DNA of 64,000 nt, from NCBI RefSeq assembly GCF_032854445.1, contig NC_088298.1, positions 24,017,295 through 24,081,294 of the forward strand, read 5' to 3'. Positions 36,583 to 52,582 of this stretch are shown here, piece after piece. Origin of the DNA: Liolophura sinensis. Taxonomy: Eukaryota; Mollusca; Polyplacophora; Chitonida; Chitonidae. Below the pieces are notes generated by a model. It was given only the letters and a program-made list of their open reading frames with translations. It was not told the origin of the DNA and did no database searches. Position 1 is the first letter of the stretch. Every line of letters starts with the position of its first letter. The position numbers and the translations under genes are program-made.

Positions 36583-36944
36583 CCTGATTTGAGTGGAAAT
36601 TGTCTCCGAGGCTCACGTGCAGGTGCTGACAGCCTTACTCCTAACAGCGCATGTGTATCGCCCTACACTCGCTTTACATCACTGCCACTAGTAGACAAGC
36701 CTGACCTTTGCAGCCTGTGTAGACGTGTTTAGGCTCAGCCTCATCACTGCTGTCCTCACCTGATTTGAGTGGAAATTGTCTCCGAAGCTTACGTGCAGGT
36801 GCTGACAGCCTTACTCCTAACAGTGCATGTGCATCTCCCTACACTCGCTTTACATCACTGCCACTAGTAGACAAGCCCGACCTTTGCAGCCTGTGTGACG
36901 CACGTAGACGTATTTAGGCTCAGCCTCATCACTGCTGTCTTCGC
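36583..36944. repeat. Tandem duplication, two copies of about 176 bp
   Basis: Both copies start CCTGATTTGAGTGGAAATTG and include CTTTACATCACTGCCACTAG; about 93-95% alike by eye, with GACGCAC inserted in copy 2. Confidence 0.93.
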
Positions 36945-37086
36945 GCGCTACTAATTAATCACATTAAATGATAATGAATCATATTGTTTCAGGTATTCGT
37001 TTGAATCATGTTGCACATACTTTAGATAAAGAGAATGCATATGTATAAATTGCCATTAGAAATAAAGGTTAAGACAGGGTTTTTGT

Positions 37087-37106
37087 GGGGGGGGGGGGGG
37101 GGGGGG
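37087..37106 (+). repeat. Run of 20 G
   Basis: An uninterrupted G run able to form a quadruplex; also prone to sequencing-length error. Confidence 0.95.
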
Positions 37107-37439
37107 TTCTAACATCATTTCCTGCCTACTCGCCGTGACCCCACTGACCTTTGCTAGCGGTGGCAGTGATCATTGTAAAGCGAACGTAAATAGCGGCGCA
37201 TGCGTTATGAGGAGTTTCGTTGAAAGCGTGTGTGGCACCTCGTGCATCAACATGCAATGCAGTGTAGCAAATTTATCTATACGGAAGCTATCTGATATTA
37301 CAGTGTATCTAGAGCCTATGTAATTGTACATGTTAACAGCCCGTAACCAAAAGAATTGTTCTCGCCACAAATTATAGCATCTGCTTCCTGCTGGTCATGC
37401 ATGGTTTACATCGGTTTTTGTTTGTTACATTTTAGCATT

Positions 37440-38100
37440 TATCAGTCATAATATCTTCCAATCAGTTAAAGTGCAGAGAATGTCCGCTTTTCTGCAATCG
37501 GTATCACAACCGCGAGCCAGCGCATTAAATGGTGCACAGCTGATTCGCGGTGAGTCACTTCATTGGATAATTCGCAGCCAATGAACATTAGTCCGGAGAT
37601 TCTCTGCCGACTGTAGTGTCTAGTCTAGTCACAATACCATAAAAGCCTTGAAATCTGCCCGGGTTACGCTTATACAATGTTTATTTATGAGCCATTTATC
37701 GCTTGCCTGTAAATCGAAGGTTTGGAAATGCCCGGAGGCTTTTTTATCCACCTGATAATCGTCCATGTACTCCATCAGCTCCATGCGGCTTTATTTGGAC
37801 ATAAACGACATAACAACACTACAATCTGTTAATAGCCACTTCCGGTCATTGTTAACAGCCAGCCATCTGCTGTGCGACTAATCTGTCCTGCGATTGGATG
37901 ATGAGTGAAACGCACAAACCAATCAGTAATCGGGTTTTTCTCTAAGTTCTGCAATCGCGATAATTATAGCCTTTCACCTGTGGCAAGCACATTAATTCAG
38001 TCTCATTCTGGGCTTGGAGCGTAAAGCGTCCGTGATGTTAAGGTTCTTATCCTCTTAATCCCGGAAGAAATAGCAATTAAGGTGAGACTGTCTTCCTCCT
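37440..38100. promoter_or_regulatory. CCAAT-rich unique block, possible promoter or enhancer
   Basis: Two pairs of opposing CCAAT boxes occur: ATTGG 37562-37566 with CCAAT 37578-37582, and ATTGG 37893-37897 with CCAAT 37919-37923. TAATCC, CAATTAAG, CACCTG and GATAA motifs cluster to the right. The block is free of the repeats seen elsewhere. No transcript is identified, so the role is inferred. Confidence 0.3.
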
Positions 38101-38394
38101 CGGTCGTATGTGCGAAGGTCTAGCAGTATAACCCTGCGGCTGGTCGTAGGTTTCCCCGATATCCTCCGGTTTCAAATAAATAAATAAATATCCCACATTT
38201 CCAACCATCCACATTCAAACCTGGATATAGAGTACGGACACTGAATAATATATGAAACAGTACTTGGCGAAAACCAGCGACCTTTGGTAAGTTACTGACG
38301 AACTTTCTCATATGTCACTAACGGATGTATTGGTGGAAGACAAGTGGTTTTCGAGCGTCGATCAAGAAGCAGTGAGAGCGAAGAAATCTACAAA

Positions 38395-38490
38395 TTTCTT
38401 CCAAAGGCCGGGTTCGAACCTGCACCTTGGGTATCCTAAAGAAAGGCAAGCGCTTCTACCCACTAGGTCACAACCCTCACCTGTCCTACG
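38395..38490 (-). mobile_element. tRNA-like SINE head
   Basis: The minus strand reads GTGACCTAGTGGGTAGAAGC (A-box) and GGTTCGAACCCGGCC (B-box). Short tails with AAATAAAT runs lie on both sides (38165-38185, 38539-38565). Confidence 0.6.
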
Positions 38491-38772
38491 TAGGAAGGCC
38501 TACCAGTAGCTGCGGATTATCGTGGGTTTCCGGTTTTCAATAAATAAATAAATAAATAAATAACTATCCCATAATTCTAATCAACCAAATTAACATTCTA
38601 TTATCTAAGCCGTAAGTCTGTGTTTAAACGAACGAGATTTCTGAAGCAAAAAGACAAGTTTAAATTCTAAACAGCTATTAACCAGGGCCTAGATATTACA
38701 TCTGGAATTTTATATGGCGGTCCAAATTTCACTTCAGAAAATTCGTAATAATCCTTTGTCGTAAATGCCCGT

Positions 38773-38950
38773 ATGAATTGTAACTCAAAAAATTTGATTT
38801 ACTCTCTAGTTTGTTATGGATGTCAAAAATATTACACAGGAGAAACCCGAGATGCTCTACGCAGCATAACATGGGCCCACTTACAGCAAATCGACATTGA
38901 TTTTACATTTACAACCACTAAAAGTTAGCAAACACATTTGGGCATGTGCC
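38773..38950 (+). pseudogene. Broken GIY-YIG endonuclease domain of a Penelope-type retroelement
   Basis: The plus strand reads CNSKNLIYSLVCYGCQKYY, then TGETRDALR, then after a frameshift LKVSKHIWACA. This is the order seen in the GIY-YIG nuclease that follows reverse transcriptase in Penelope-like elements: a C-S-K-N-L-I-Y start, the Cys pair, the Y-x-G-E-T block, and the later V-S-K-H-I...C. The frame is broken between about 38890 and 38915 and the residues are degenerate, so this is a dead fragment. No reverse transcriptase domain was seen upstream. Confidence 0.65.
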
Positions 38951-40229
38951 TAAATAGCCCAAGTGCACGGAAAAAGCATAACTGAGTGTCACACTTATGT
39001 ATAAAATATATTGTAAACCTATACAAACCTCAACTCGTCAGCCTCATCGGATGTTTGCCAGGTGTTTATTCGAGCATGTACAAATGGCATTATTCTATGC
39101 TGACTGATAAAATTATACTTTTATGAAAAGAAAAGACCTCTAAAAATCGAGGCAGGCATCACCAAATAGACCACTTAGAACCATGCATAAATATACTTTC
39201 TTTTTTTTTTAAACATTTTTGTGAAATGAGTTAAAGGCTTTCAAATATTTGAATTCTAAGGTGGGCTTTATGGACAACACTATCAGTGTTCAGGCGTCAC
39301 ATGAAGATTTTCCAACTCTAATCACGATACTGAATGTATGAATAACTTTTTTTACCCATGAGTAAAAAGTTGCTGAAATAATGTTCCCAAAATTCCTTCC
39401 TTCTGGTGAACATCAGGAAAAAAAGCTGATGTGACGTCAGAGTTCCTAGATACCGTCAGTATTCTCTTAAACTCACCATCGTATTCAAGTATATGAATGT
39501 CTTTAAACACTTAAGAAAATCTAAAAAAAAAAAAAAAAAGGTATTTTACGCATAATTTTCAGCTCTCTGTAGGATGAGCCTTACTTCACACTTGAAGCCC
39601 TGAAATCGGCCAGTCCAACCAATGTAGTTTCCCCAAAATCTAATTTAAAATGTGCATAAATTGCACTGAAATTTGATCTTTCATGTGTGAAAAGATTGAG
39701 GAACTAGTGTATGTATGACATGCATGACAGTTACACGTTTGTTGAATCAGAAACTTGTATAAAAATCATATATTTTATTTACTTGATTTTACAATTGCCA
39801 CATGATATTTTCTTCAAACGTGAGAAGAACAGAAAAACAGAAAGTGACAGTTTTCACATGCAAATATCGAAGCTAGGTATTGTGAAATTCCATCCTTTTT
39901 AAGCCTTTAATTGTTCCCCTCAATTGTTATTTTCTTCAAATTTGAGAAGAAAGGAGAAAACAAATTTAAGCCCTCTCCGATATAAATAAAGCTGCATTTA
40001 CAAGGTGTGATTGTTGAGTCGACCAATCGAATTCAACTAGCTGAATTGAATTAGGACATGCGCACAATCATGCGATTGTAGCTTTCGAGGAACCGCTACT
40101 TCTGAATGTGTTTGCCTGTGTCAATGTACTGCAAGTCAATTCTCGGCCGACACGTTAAATCTGGGACATGTTCCATTCGTCCTGCGTAATGGGTACGTTA
40201 GACTATCTAAACTATTAAAGTGTGCGTGG
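38951..40229. other. Anonymous sequence
   Basis: No exon or RNA gene supported; homopolymer A and T runs only. Confidence 0.4.
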
Positions 40230-40800
40230 AGCCCTGGAAACACTTCAGTGTATTTATGGAACATGTCCGTGAAAACACTCCTCAGTATTTATGGAACATG
40301 TCCGTGAAAACACTGCAGTGTATTTATGGAACATGTCCGTGAAAACACTGCAGTGTATTTATGGAACATGTCCGTGAAAACACTCCAGTGTATTTATGGA
40401 ATATATCCGTGAAAACACTCCAGTGTATTTATGGAACGTTTCCGTGAAAACACTCCTGAGTATTTATGAAACATTTCCGTGAAAACACTCCAATGTATTC
40501 ATGGAACATGTCCGTGAAAACACTCCTGAGTATTTATGGAACATGTCCGTGAAAACACTCCTCAGTATTCATGGAACATGTTCGTGAAAACATTCCTGAG
40601 TATTCATTTAACATGTCCGTGAAACACTCCTGAGTATTTATGGAACATGTCCGTGAAAACACTCCTGAGTATTCATAAAGCATGTCCGTGAAAACACTCC
40701 TGAGTATTTATGGAACATGTCCGTGAAAACACTCCTGAGTATTTATGGAACATGTCCGTGAAAACACTCCTGAGTATTTATGGAACATTTCCGTGGAATC
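40230..40800. repeat. 35-bp tandem repeat, about 16 units
   Basis: Units of TGGAACATGTCCGTGAAAAC plus ACTCCTGAGTATTTA. It begins about 230 bases beyond the stop codon of the SnoaL-like gene, so it may fall in or just past its 3' UTR. Confidence 0.96.
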
Positions 40801-41028
40801 ACACCACTACACTTCAGGTATTTTTGCTCCAGTCGTCGATTTTGAATCTTGTGAAGTTCATAAACGCACAGACTTATTTTCAGTATGGACATTCGTCTCC
40901 ATTAGTAGGCCTAATTAAGTAGGCCTAATCTTCTTTAAGTGTATACACCTCGTATGAAAAAAAAATAAAGCAAGAGGCGTCGTTGGCCCAATTATGTGGA
41001 GTCAACATGCGTCCAAGGGTAGGTTTCA

Positions 41029-45523
<4,495 letters not shown>

Positions 45524-45851
45524 AATTCTGCTCAGCGTCAATATGTACTGTTCAAATTATACAAATCCAAAGTAACGCTGCTCTGTGGTGGCTTCACTCA
45601 TACATACTCTGCAAAACCCTGTGTGACTAACATATAGTTTGATATCCTGTATACAGGGTGTCGTGTTGGAGCCGTTAACAATGATTGTTCTGTGACACGT
45701 TGATAGTCTACACGTATTTATATTGTACACACTGTATGGTATAGCTAGGTCATTTCCCGTGTACACGGCGAAAAGCAAATAAAATCGCCTCTGCAGCGTA
45801 CTTCTTCCTTGTGAAATTTGATTGATATAAGGAAGTATCAGACAACGCTCA

Positions 45852-46122
45852 GCTGTATCGCCGGCTGTGCCCGGTTTCCTCCCACCATAATGCTGGCCGT
45901 CGTCGTCTAAGTGAAATATTCTCAAGTGCGACCGGAGAATGAATGAATGACTATGATTTAACGTCATGATATAAATAATGTTTTAGTCATATGGATGGCG
46001 ATACCACTGGAGAGGAAGCTAGCACGCACAGGACCAGAATTCAGAGTTGCCGTTGGTGATAGGCTCCCGGAGCATTGTTGTACTGAACTAGCACGCGAAC
46101 CATTACCCCACGGAGGCCCTTG
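45852..46122. mobile_element. Two SINE family 1 fragments in opposite orientation
   Basis: 45852-45945 is a plus-strand 3' part (GTGCCCGGTTTCCTCCCACC); 45995-46122 is a minus-strand 5' part ending CCACGGAGGCCC. Confidence 0.75.
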
Positions 46123-46184
46123 CTATACTATTTAACCCATGTTACATTAAGAGGCCCTCGCTTTGCACTCAGCATTGAGAAGTT

Positions 46185-46520
46185 AGAGTGAGTGAGTGAG
46201 TGCTTGGGGTTTAACGTCGTACTCAACAATTTTTCAGTCATAGGACGACGAAGGAATCCTTAGGGTGCATGTACGTGTAATGTGCCTCCTTGTAGCAGGA
46301 CGGATTTCCACCGCTCTTTTATCTAGTGCTGCTTCACTGAGACGACTTACCGAAGGCAAGTAAGCCGTCCCGCCCGAGCCATTATACTGATACGGGCCAA
46401 CCAGTCGTTGCACTATCCCCTTCATGCTGAACGCCAAGCGAGGAAGTTACAATTTCCTCTTTTAAAGTCTTAGGTGTGACTCGATCAAGGATTGATCCTG
46501 GATCTACCAATACGACGTTA
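46185..46520 (-). mobile_element. SINE family 2, near full length
   Basis: The plus strand starts with a reverse tail (GAGTGAGTGAGTGCTTGGGG, TTTAACGTCGTACTCAACAA) and includes CTTTTAAAGTCTTAGGTG and GGATTGATCCTGGATC. Confidence 0.88.
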
Positions 46521-46559
46521 AACCCCAAGCATTGCATTCAGCAAGAGCCATTGCTTATA

Positions 46560-46710
46560 TGGAGGAACCTAGGTGTGAGTTCAATCCCGGTCTTAGACAT
46601 GCAGGGTATTTTGACCGCATTGCATGTGGAAGAGTTTGCGCTGTCTTACGTTCCTTAAAGACAATTTGTCCTTTACCAACAGAGGGTCAATGTTGCCAAG
46701 AGTCGGTGGT
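46560..46710 (+). mobile_element. tRNA-like SINE fragment, family 4-like
   Basis: GGTGTGAGTTCAATCCCGG (B-box) and, downstream, CTTAAAGACAATTTGTCCTT, similar in order to the body at 13.0-13.1 kb. Confidence 0.45.
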
Positions 46711-47077
46711 TTTCTTCGAGCAACGTCAACCCGTATGACCTATTGCCTTCGTCAAAAGTAAAATATTACTTTTAAGACTTAAAGTATGGTGTTGAACTCC
46801 AGCTAAATAATTAATAACTTAGTAACGTAATGTCTGGTTTCTAGTCTATCAGTATACATGTATACAGGCCTAGAGCCATTCCAGGTCTTCCTCCTTCATT
46901 CGCTGACTTAAGGGTGCAAGGTGCCCTCTCTAGCCAACTTCAGCCACAGACCAGTGACGTCAGACTTCAGAAATCTAGATCACATTTTACAAAATGCTTA
47001 TTTCTGGGCTTTATCTGGATTTTTCACTTTATCTGACTTTGTTGACTTATTATATATTATATCGTTATAAATACCCG

Positions 47078-47340
47078 CTGTACGTGGGAAGGTCCTTATC
47101 AGCAACCTGCGGATAGTCGTGGGTTTCCTGCCAGGCTCTGCCCGATTTCCTCCCACCATAATGTTGGCTACCGCCGTATAAGTGAAATATTGTCAAACTA
47201 AGCAAAGTATAAAAACACCACGGAAACAAATCAAATAAAATCCCACCAAAATGCTGGCTGTTGTTGTATAAGTGAAATGTTCTTGAGTAAGGCGTAAAAC
47301 ACCGATCAAACAAATAAACAAATATACAAATAAATATTAA
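47078..47340 (+). mobile_element. SINE family 1, two joined 3' parts
   Basis: CCTCCCACCATAATGTTGGC at 47150 and CCCACCAAAATGCTGGCTG at 47243 show that two body-plus-tail pieces lie in series. Confidence 0.85.
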
Positions 47341-47867
47341 TACCGGTTTACTCCAGGTCATAGCAGGGAGCCCTGTTGTATGTCAGACACAGAAGGCTAT
47401 ATGATCATTATCCCATCTGTGTTAAGGACCTCATACCTTTGTATAGCGCATGATGGTGCTCTCAGACACGTTAGACTTTTGACGTCACATTCGTCACAGG
47501 AGCACTGTGAGATTATGACGTCAGTGTTAATCAGAAATGCGTGTTAATTCCGAAGACAAACCGAGTCAAGGTCATGGAAAATTTAGAATAATTGTTGAGC
47601 TTCTTCTGGATTTAGTGCATAAAGGTTATTGCTACACCGACCTCATTTTCCTCAAAGGAGGGAAGGTATAGACAACGACGCATTACCTAATACCGGAACA
47701 TGTAATGTATGTGGCCTAGCTAGAAATTAACGGTAAACGATAAGTGTCTTTATTGATCATGTCTCTAAAATTACTTTAGATTTAGCGTTATCTAAGTCCT
47801 AATTTTTTACCGTGTGCAGCTTGCATTTGGGTTCGTATGAAACAGAATTTGCTGCTATTGTCAGGCC
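47341..47867. other. Anonymous sequence
   Basis: Nothing recognised. Two GACGTCA half-CRE matches occur near 47480 and 47518. Confidence 0.4.
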
Positions 47868-48124
47868 TTTGAAAAACACCAAAAGGAATCTGTTAATTTT
47901 AACAGATAATCTATTTTACGAGTGATGCCAGAAGTAGCCTGTTCTGTTATTATAACACATTACTTTCAACAGTATTATACAATATTTATGTTGAGTTGAT
48001 GGTTGATTAATATGCGTGGTATGTTTAAGAAAATAATCTGCTGCAATAAGGAAATACATTCTAGCGTTACTCAGACGGCAAACTGGACTTTCTCTTAAAT
48101 TTAGCGTATTATTTTTGAGAGAGT
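47868..48124. mobile_element. MITE family M1, degenerate copy
   Basis: GTTAATTTTAACAGATAATC on the left and ACATTCTAGCGTTACTCAGA with CTTTCTCTTAAATTTAGCG on the right are M1 terminal repeats. Confidence 0.7.
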
Positions 48125-48165
48125 GTGTTCTAATTCGCTTTTCGCTGCTTCGACCAAGTAAGTCA

Positions 48166-48365
48166 GGTATTTATTTATTTATTTATTTGATTGGTGTTTT
48201 ACCGTACTCAAGAATATTTCACTTATACGACGGCGGCCAGCATTGTGGTGGGAGAAAACCGGGCAGAGCCCGAGGGAAAACCACGACCATCCGCAGGTTG
48301 CTGGCAGACCTTCCCTCTTAAGGCCGGAGAGGAAGCCAGACTTGAACTCACAGCGGCCGCATTGG
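48166..48365 (-). mobile_element. SINE family 1, near full length
   Basis: TTTATTTATTTGATTGGTGT, GGCGGCCAGCATTGTGGTGG, GGCCGGAGAGGAAGCCAG and CAGCGGCCGCATTGG. Confidence 0.92.
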
Positions 48366-48594
48366 TAAGTCAGGTATTCAGCGGAGGTCTGTGGTTTAGT
48401 GTCGGTATTGATCCGTTTACTCAACCTTTTTTTAATTATTGTGTGAAAAATACCATTGGAAGAAATAATAAATAAACAAGTATGGTAAATAAATAACCAT
48501 CCTTGTGGGTAATTCATATAAGCAGTCCGTTATACAGACACTCAATCAGAGGAAATCAGCCTCTTCCAGTGAGTCATCGTTCAGTGAGAATATG

Positions 48595-49765
48595 TAAGTC
48601 CGCTCGTAACCACGTCATGCAGTGGGTTTTTTCGGCCAGGCTTCCAGTCAGTTAGTTAGTCAACCAGTAAGACTGCCAGTCAAGAAGACAGTCAGCCAGT
48701 AAGACAGCCCGTAACCACGTCATACAGTGGGTTTTGTCGGCCAGGCTGTCAGTCAGTTAGTTAGTCAACCAGTAAGTGAGCCAGTATAGTTAGGTCAATG
48801 AGTGGTCTGTTAGTCGGACAGGCTGCCAGTCAAGAAGACAATCAGCCAGTAAGACAGCCCGTAACCACGTCATGCAGTGGGTTTTGTCGGCCTGGCTGCC
48901 ATTCAGTTAGTTAGTCAACCAGTAAGTGAGCCAGTATAGTTACGTCAATGAGTCGTCTGTTAGTCGGACAGGCTGCCAGTCAAGAAGACAGTCAGCCAGT
49001 AAGACAGCCCGTAACCACGTCATGCAGTGGGTTTTGTCGGCCTGGCTGCCAGTCAGTTAGTTAGTCAACCAGTAAGTGAGCCAGTATAGTTACATCAATG
49101 AGTGGTCTGTTAGTCGGACAGACTGCCAGTCAAGAAGACAGTCAGCCAGTAAGACAGCCCGTAACCACGTCATGCAGTGGGTTTTTTCGGCCAGGCTTCC
49201 AGTAAGTTAGTTAGTCAACCAGTAAGTGAGCCCGTATAGTTACGTCAATGAGTGGTTTGTTAGTCAGCCTGGCTGCCAGCCAGACAGTAAGTCAGCCCGT
49301 AACCACTTCAGTGAGTCGTCTGTTAATCAGTTAGACAAAGTCAGCCAGTAAGTCAAGAAGTAATGGCGTCAGTGAGTGGTTTGCTAATCCACCTGGCTGT
49401 TAGTTAGACCAAGTCAGTGGGTCGTTTGTGTGTCCGCCAGGCTGTCGGTCAGTTAGATAGTCAGTGCGACCCGAGCCGGGTTTGATCTCCGGTTCTCCCT
49501 ACTTTGAGGTGGACGCTCTAACAAATAGGCTACCGAAGAAGGTCAGGCAGTTAGTTAGCACGTAACAATGTGAGTGGGTCGTCTGTCAGTTCATCCGGAT
49601 GTCAGTATAAGATAGACAAAGTCAGCCCTTAACTCTATCCGTAACCATGCCAGTGACTCGTCTGTTTGTCCCCCAGGCCTTTAGTCAGCCAAACAAAGTC
49701 AGACAGTAAGTCAGTCCGTAACCATTTCACTGATTGATCTGTTAGTCACCGAGGCTGTTAGTCAA
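48595..49765. repeat. 150-bp tandem repeat, about 4-5 regular units plus a degenerate tail
   Basis: CAGCCAGTAAGACAGCCCGT recurs at 48693, 48843, 48993 and 49143, exactly 150 bases apart. Shorter GTCAGTTAGTTAGTCA sub-repeats occur inside. Degenerate units extend to about 49765; a family 2 SINE head interrupts at 49460-49545. Confidence 0.95.
49460..49545 (-). mobile_element. tRNA-like SINE head, family 2, within the 150-bp array
   Basis: GGGTTTGATCTCCGG and CTAACAAATAGGCTACCGAA are the B-box and A-box in reverse. Confidence 0.6.
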
Positions 49766-50419
49766 TCACCGCCAACCTGAAATGTTCATTAATCCGTTTT
49801 TCTTATTGATCTCATTTACCCATTTATCTGAGGGGTTGGTGATAAGGTAATCTGTTGTGCTCCTGAGGCCGTTTGCGCAGTCGCAGTCGAAGGCCGCTTG
49901 TCTTCTATTGATGTAACGTGCAAGTGTGTATACGTCAGACGTAGTAAAGTTCGTCATCCACTCGCCAAAGGTTGAGGTTTAACACAATCGCTATATATAT
50001 AACACAAAATATATGTGAAAAGTGGCATAAAATGAAAATCTACTAAAATATATTTAAGTGAATAATGAAATGGATATGAAAACAATCCAAGTACAAGTTC
50101 TCGAAAACATTTCAGCCACGTTTTTTTTGTTTATTTGCTTGTTTGTTTTTTGTTTGTTTGTTTTTTTTTGTTTTTTTTTATGATGACAAAATCATGCAAG
50201 GGTATTGCCGTTTTCAACATATATATCAATTAATAGAGATAATTTTATAACCAAACACGAAAAGGTTGATACATGCATCTTGATCCCCGTACACATGAAA
50301 CAAAACAACACAACAAAAGTCTCCACGACAAAACACATGTTTAAGGAAATTAACAAATGGATGAAAACTCTAATATCACTGTTGTAAAGCCGGCGGAACA
50401 TCAGACGCTATTTACTTAC

Positions 50420-50512
50420 TTGTTTATCACGTACAAGAAGAACTTGCATGTAAAAATCTTGACGGGAGGCACACAACACCGCTGTTTTCTTGAGGCAATG
50501 ACCTTAGATGAC
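50420..50512 (-). other. Candidate isolated exon, gene unknown
   Basis: On the minus strand TTTTCAG (exon from 50512) or CTAAG (exon from 50502) precedes about 85-93 bases that end at a perfect GTAAGT donor (50419-50414). Using the second acceptor, one frame reads HCLKKTAVLCASRQDF then YMQVLLVRDKQ. A different frame is also open across the whole exon. It could be coding, or a 5' UTR exon of the SnoaL-like gene 5 kb downstream. No family is recognised. Confidence 0.3.
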
Positions 50513-50984
50513 CTGAAAACAGAGATGTGAAACGTGTCTTTGGTGTAATTGCACTAAATGGCATTTCGCTGCAAACGCGTCGGAACACGTAATGGAGGTC
50601 GTCCGGGACTACTTTTTTGTGAAAGTTTCCAGAATTAATTAGAACGTTACACCTGTATAGTGACAAACAAGAAGATGCGCGGAACAATAAAAACCACAAC
50701 GAAAAATAGACCCAGACATTGGCGACACCACAAGCAAAACAAATGAAGATGGACAAAAATATGCTATTGTACTGAATGCGTTTAAGAGGATGTTTTACAT
50801 GTTGTTTCGCTGTGTGCAAATTCTAAAGGCTTGCTGAAATGTGAGGAATTTGTAGTGTGTTTTGCCTTTGTAGGCCAACTGTCCTTATAACGAAATGTAG
50901 TATACATATGTGTACAGTTTTGTGTCGTAAACGATTTTGTAAATTGGTTAAAATGAATATTTGAATAATATGTTAAGCCCGATA

Positions 50985-51214
50985 CACTCAAAACACTATA
51001 TCCTGTTAATTTTAACAGAAAGTCTGTTGTCTGAGTGATGATAGAATGTATTCTGTTATTATAACCCAATATTCTGTCTTATTCAACATAATATCCTGTT
51101 AATCTGAATGTATGTGCTACATTTAACAAAATAATGTATTGCTACAGTAGAGTACATTCTGGTGTCACTCAGACAACAGACTTTCTGTTAAAATTAACTT
51201 TAGTTTTTGGAGTG
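50985..51214. mobile_element. MITE family M1, complete, TA target duplication
   Basis: Ends start CACTC on both strands; TTAATTTTAACAGAAAGTCT on the left mirrors CTTTCTGTTAAAATTAACTT on the right. TA flanks at 50983-50984 and 51215-51216. Confidence 0.85.
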
Positions 51215-52200
51215 TAGATATGGAGTACCCATTAGATGAATAACATATTAAATGGAATTAGTTCAAAGCTATATGAAAAGCCGAAAGAATAATTATAAAA
51301 TTATACACTATATAAACATTCAGCAATTATTGTCTGCATATGTACGCTTAAAACAATTAGACTGACTTTGGCGTGAAATATTCACTATTCATCTTAAGCT
51401 AGTCATGATATAATGCCTCTCTTGGTCCTTATAGAACTGTCAAATAAATCCCTGACTGAGTCTGAATGATAAGAGATCGTATTTCCCCGCAGTCGTATCA
51501 CCATATTTTCACCAGTTTGTCAATTATCACACAGCTGTTGCTGCTCTGGTTTTATTGTATATATGCTTTTATATAAAATGTATAGTATATTATTGTATAT
51601 AAGTCTTTTATAGTATTATGCACATACACGATAGGTCATGTGCACTTATATAATTTCACAGCCCTTAGGCTCATTGCATCTTTAAAAGAAATTTAAAATT
51701 CTCTACATCGATATAAAAGTCTCTCCTTTATGACGGGGTATAATATGTCAGTCGTTTTTTTTTCTACACATACAACTGTTTCAGTGCCGTTATACTCCAT
51801 TGCTCAATAAAGGTGAGTCATACCTGCGCGTATTTTGTTAACCTTAAGCATGTTGTTAATTAGGAAACCCTTGAACACCGATGAGTATTGATAAGTTCAC
51901 GAAACATAATACTTTAAGAATTCGGTGTGAAACAAATTAATTCCTTGATGGATTTTCATTTATTTCTTGGATTTCAATTATATGCCTGCACTTCCGTCTT
52001 GGTTTTGAGCGTGTAAGGGGAATCTAACATTGCTTTAAATCATTCTCTTTCGCCATAATTGTTTCTAATTCCTAATAAGGGATTAATAATGAATTAATGA
52101 TTAAAACAATCGTCGTATTTATGCTTTTGGTCTGTTGCAAAATTTATTTTCGGGATAGTACCACATTCATGTAGGCCTTCATTTGGTTACACCTTATTCT
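51215..52200. other. Anonymous sequence with one dispersed repeat copy
   Basis: Besides the repeat at 51498-51556 nothing is recognised. Confidence 0.4.
51498..51556 (-). repeat. Solo diverged copy of the 81-bp minisatellite unit
   Basis: The minus strand reads AATAAAACCAGAGCAGCAAC, then TGTGTGATAATTG and CTGGTGAAAATATGG, the same order as the array unit. Confidence 0.65.
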
Positions 52201-52540
52201 TCGCTAATATACAATATAGCCAGGTATGAGTGTTATTTGGTGATGGAGAAAACTGTTCACTGTGCAGCTTGTTTTTAATGTTATTTGTTCAAGTACTGGA
52301 AAGTTTGGTATTATCCATACCCACGTTTGAATGGTGCAGATGGATATGAAGTAGCTAAAGGGTAAAGAAAGGAAGGCAGTTGTACAAGTTACGACACTAA
52401 GTTCTATTCTTCCATCTGTACAAGATTTCCACACGCTGCGCAGACAGCGAAAGAGAGTTACGTCCCTTGTACCTGATCCTGGTGAGAGGTATATGTATGA
52501 CACATAAGCGTATAAGCGTAGGGAGACCGTGGCACCAGAG

Positions 52541-52542
52541 CC

Positions 52543-52573
<31 letters not shown>

Positions 52574-52582
52574 ACACACACA
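52541..52582. repeat. (C)n-(CA)n microsatellite
   Basis: About 19 C residues followed by CA units. Confidence 0.96.

Noticed and set aside
49766-49957. Minus-strand frame with RYINRRQAAFDCDCANG
   Set aside because: Sequence looks protein-like, but the upstream acceptor is poor, the donor (GTAAATG) is weak and no partner exon was found.
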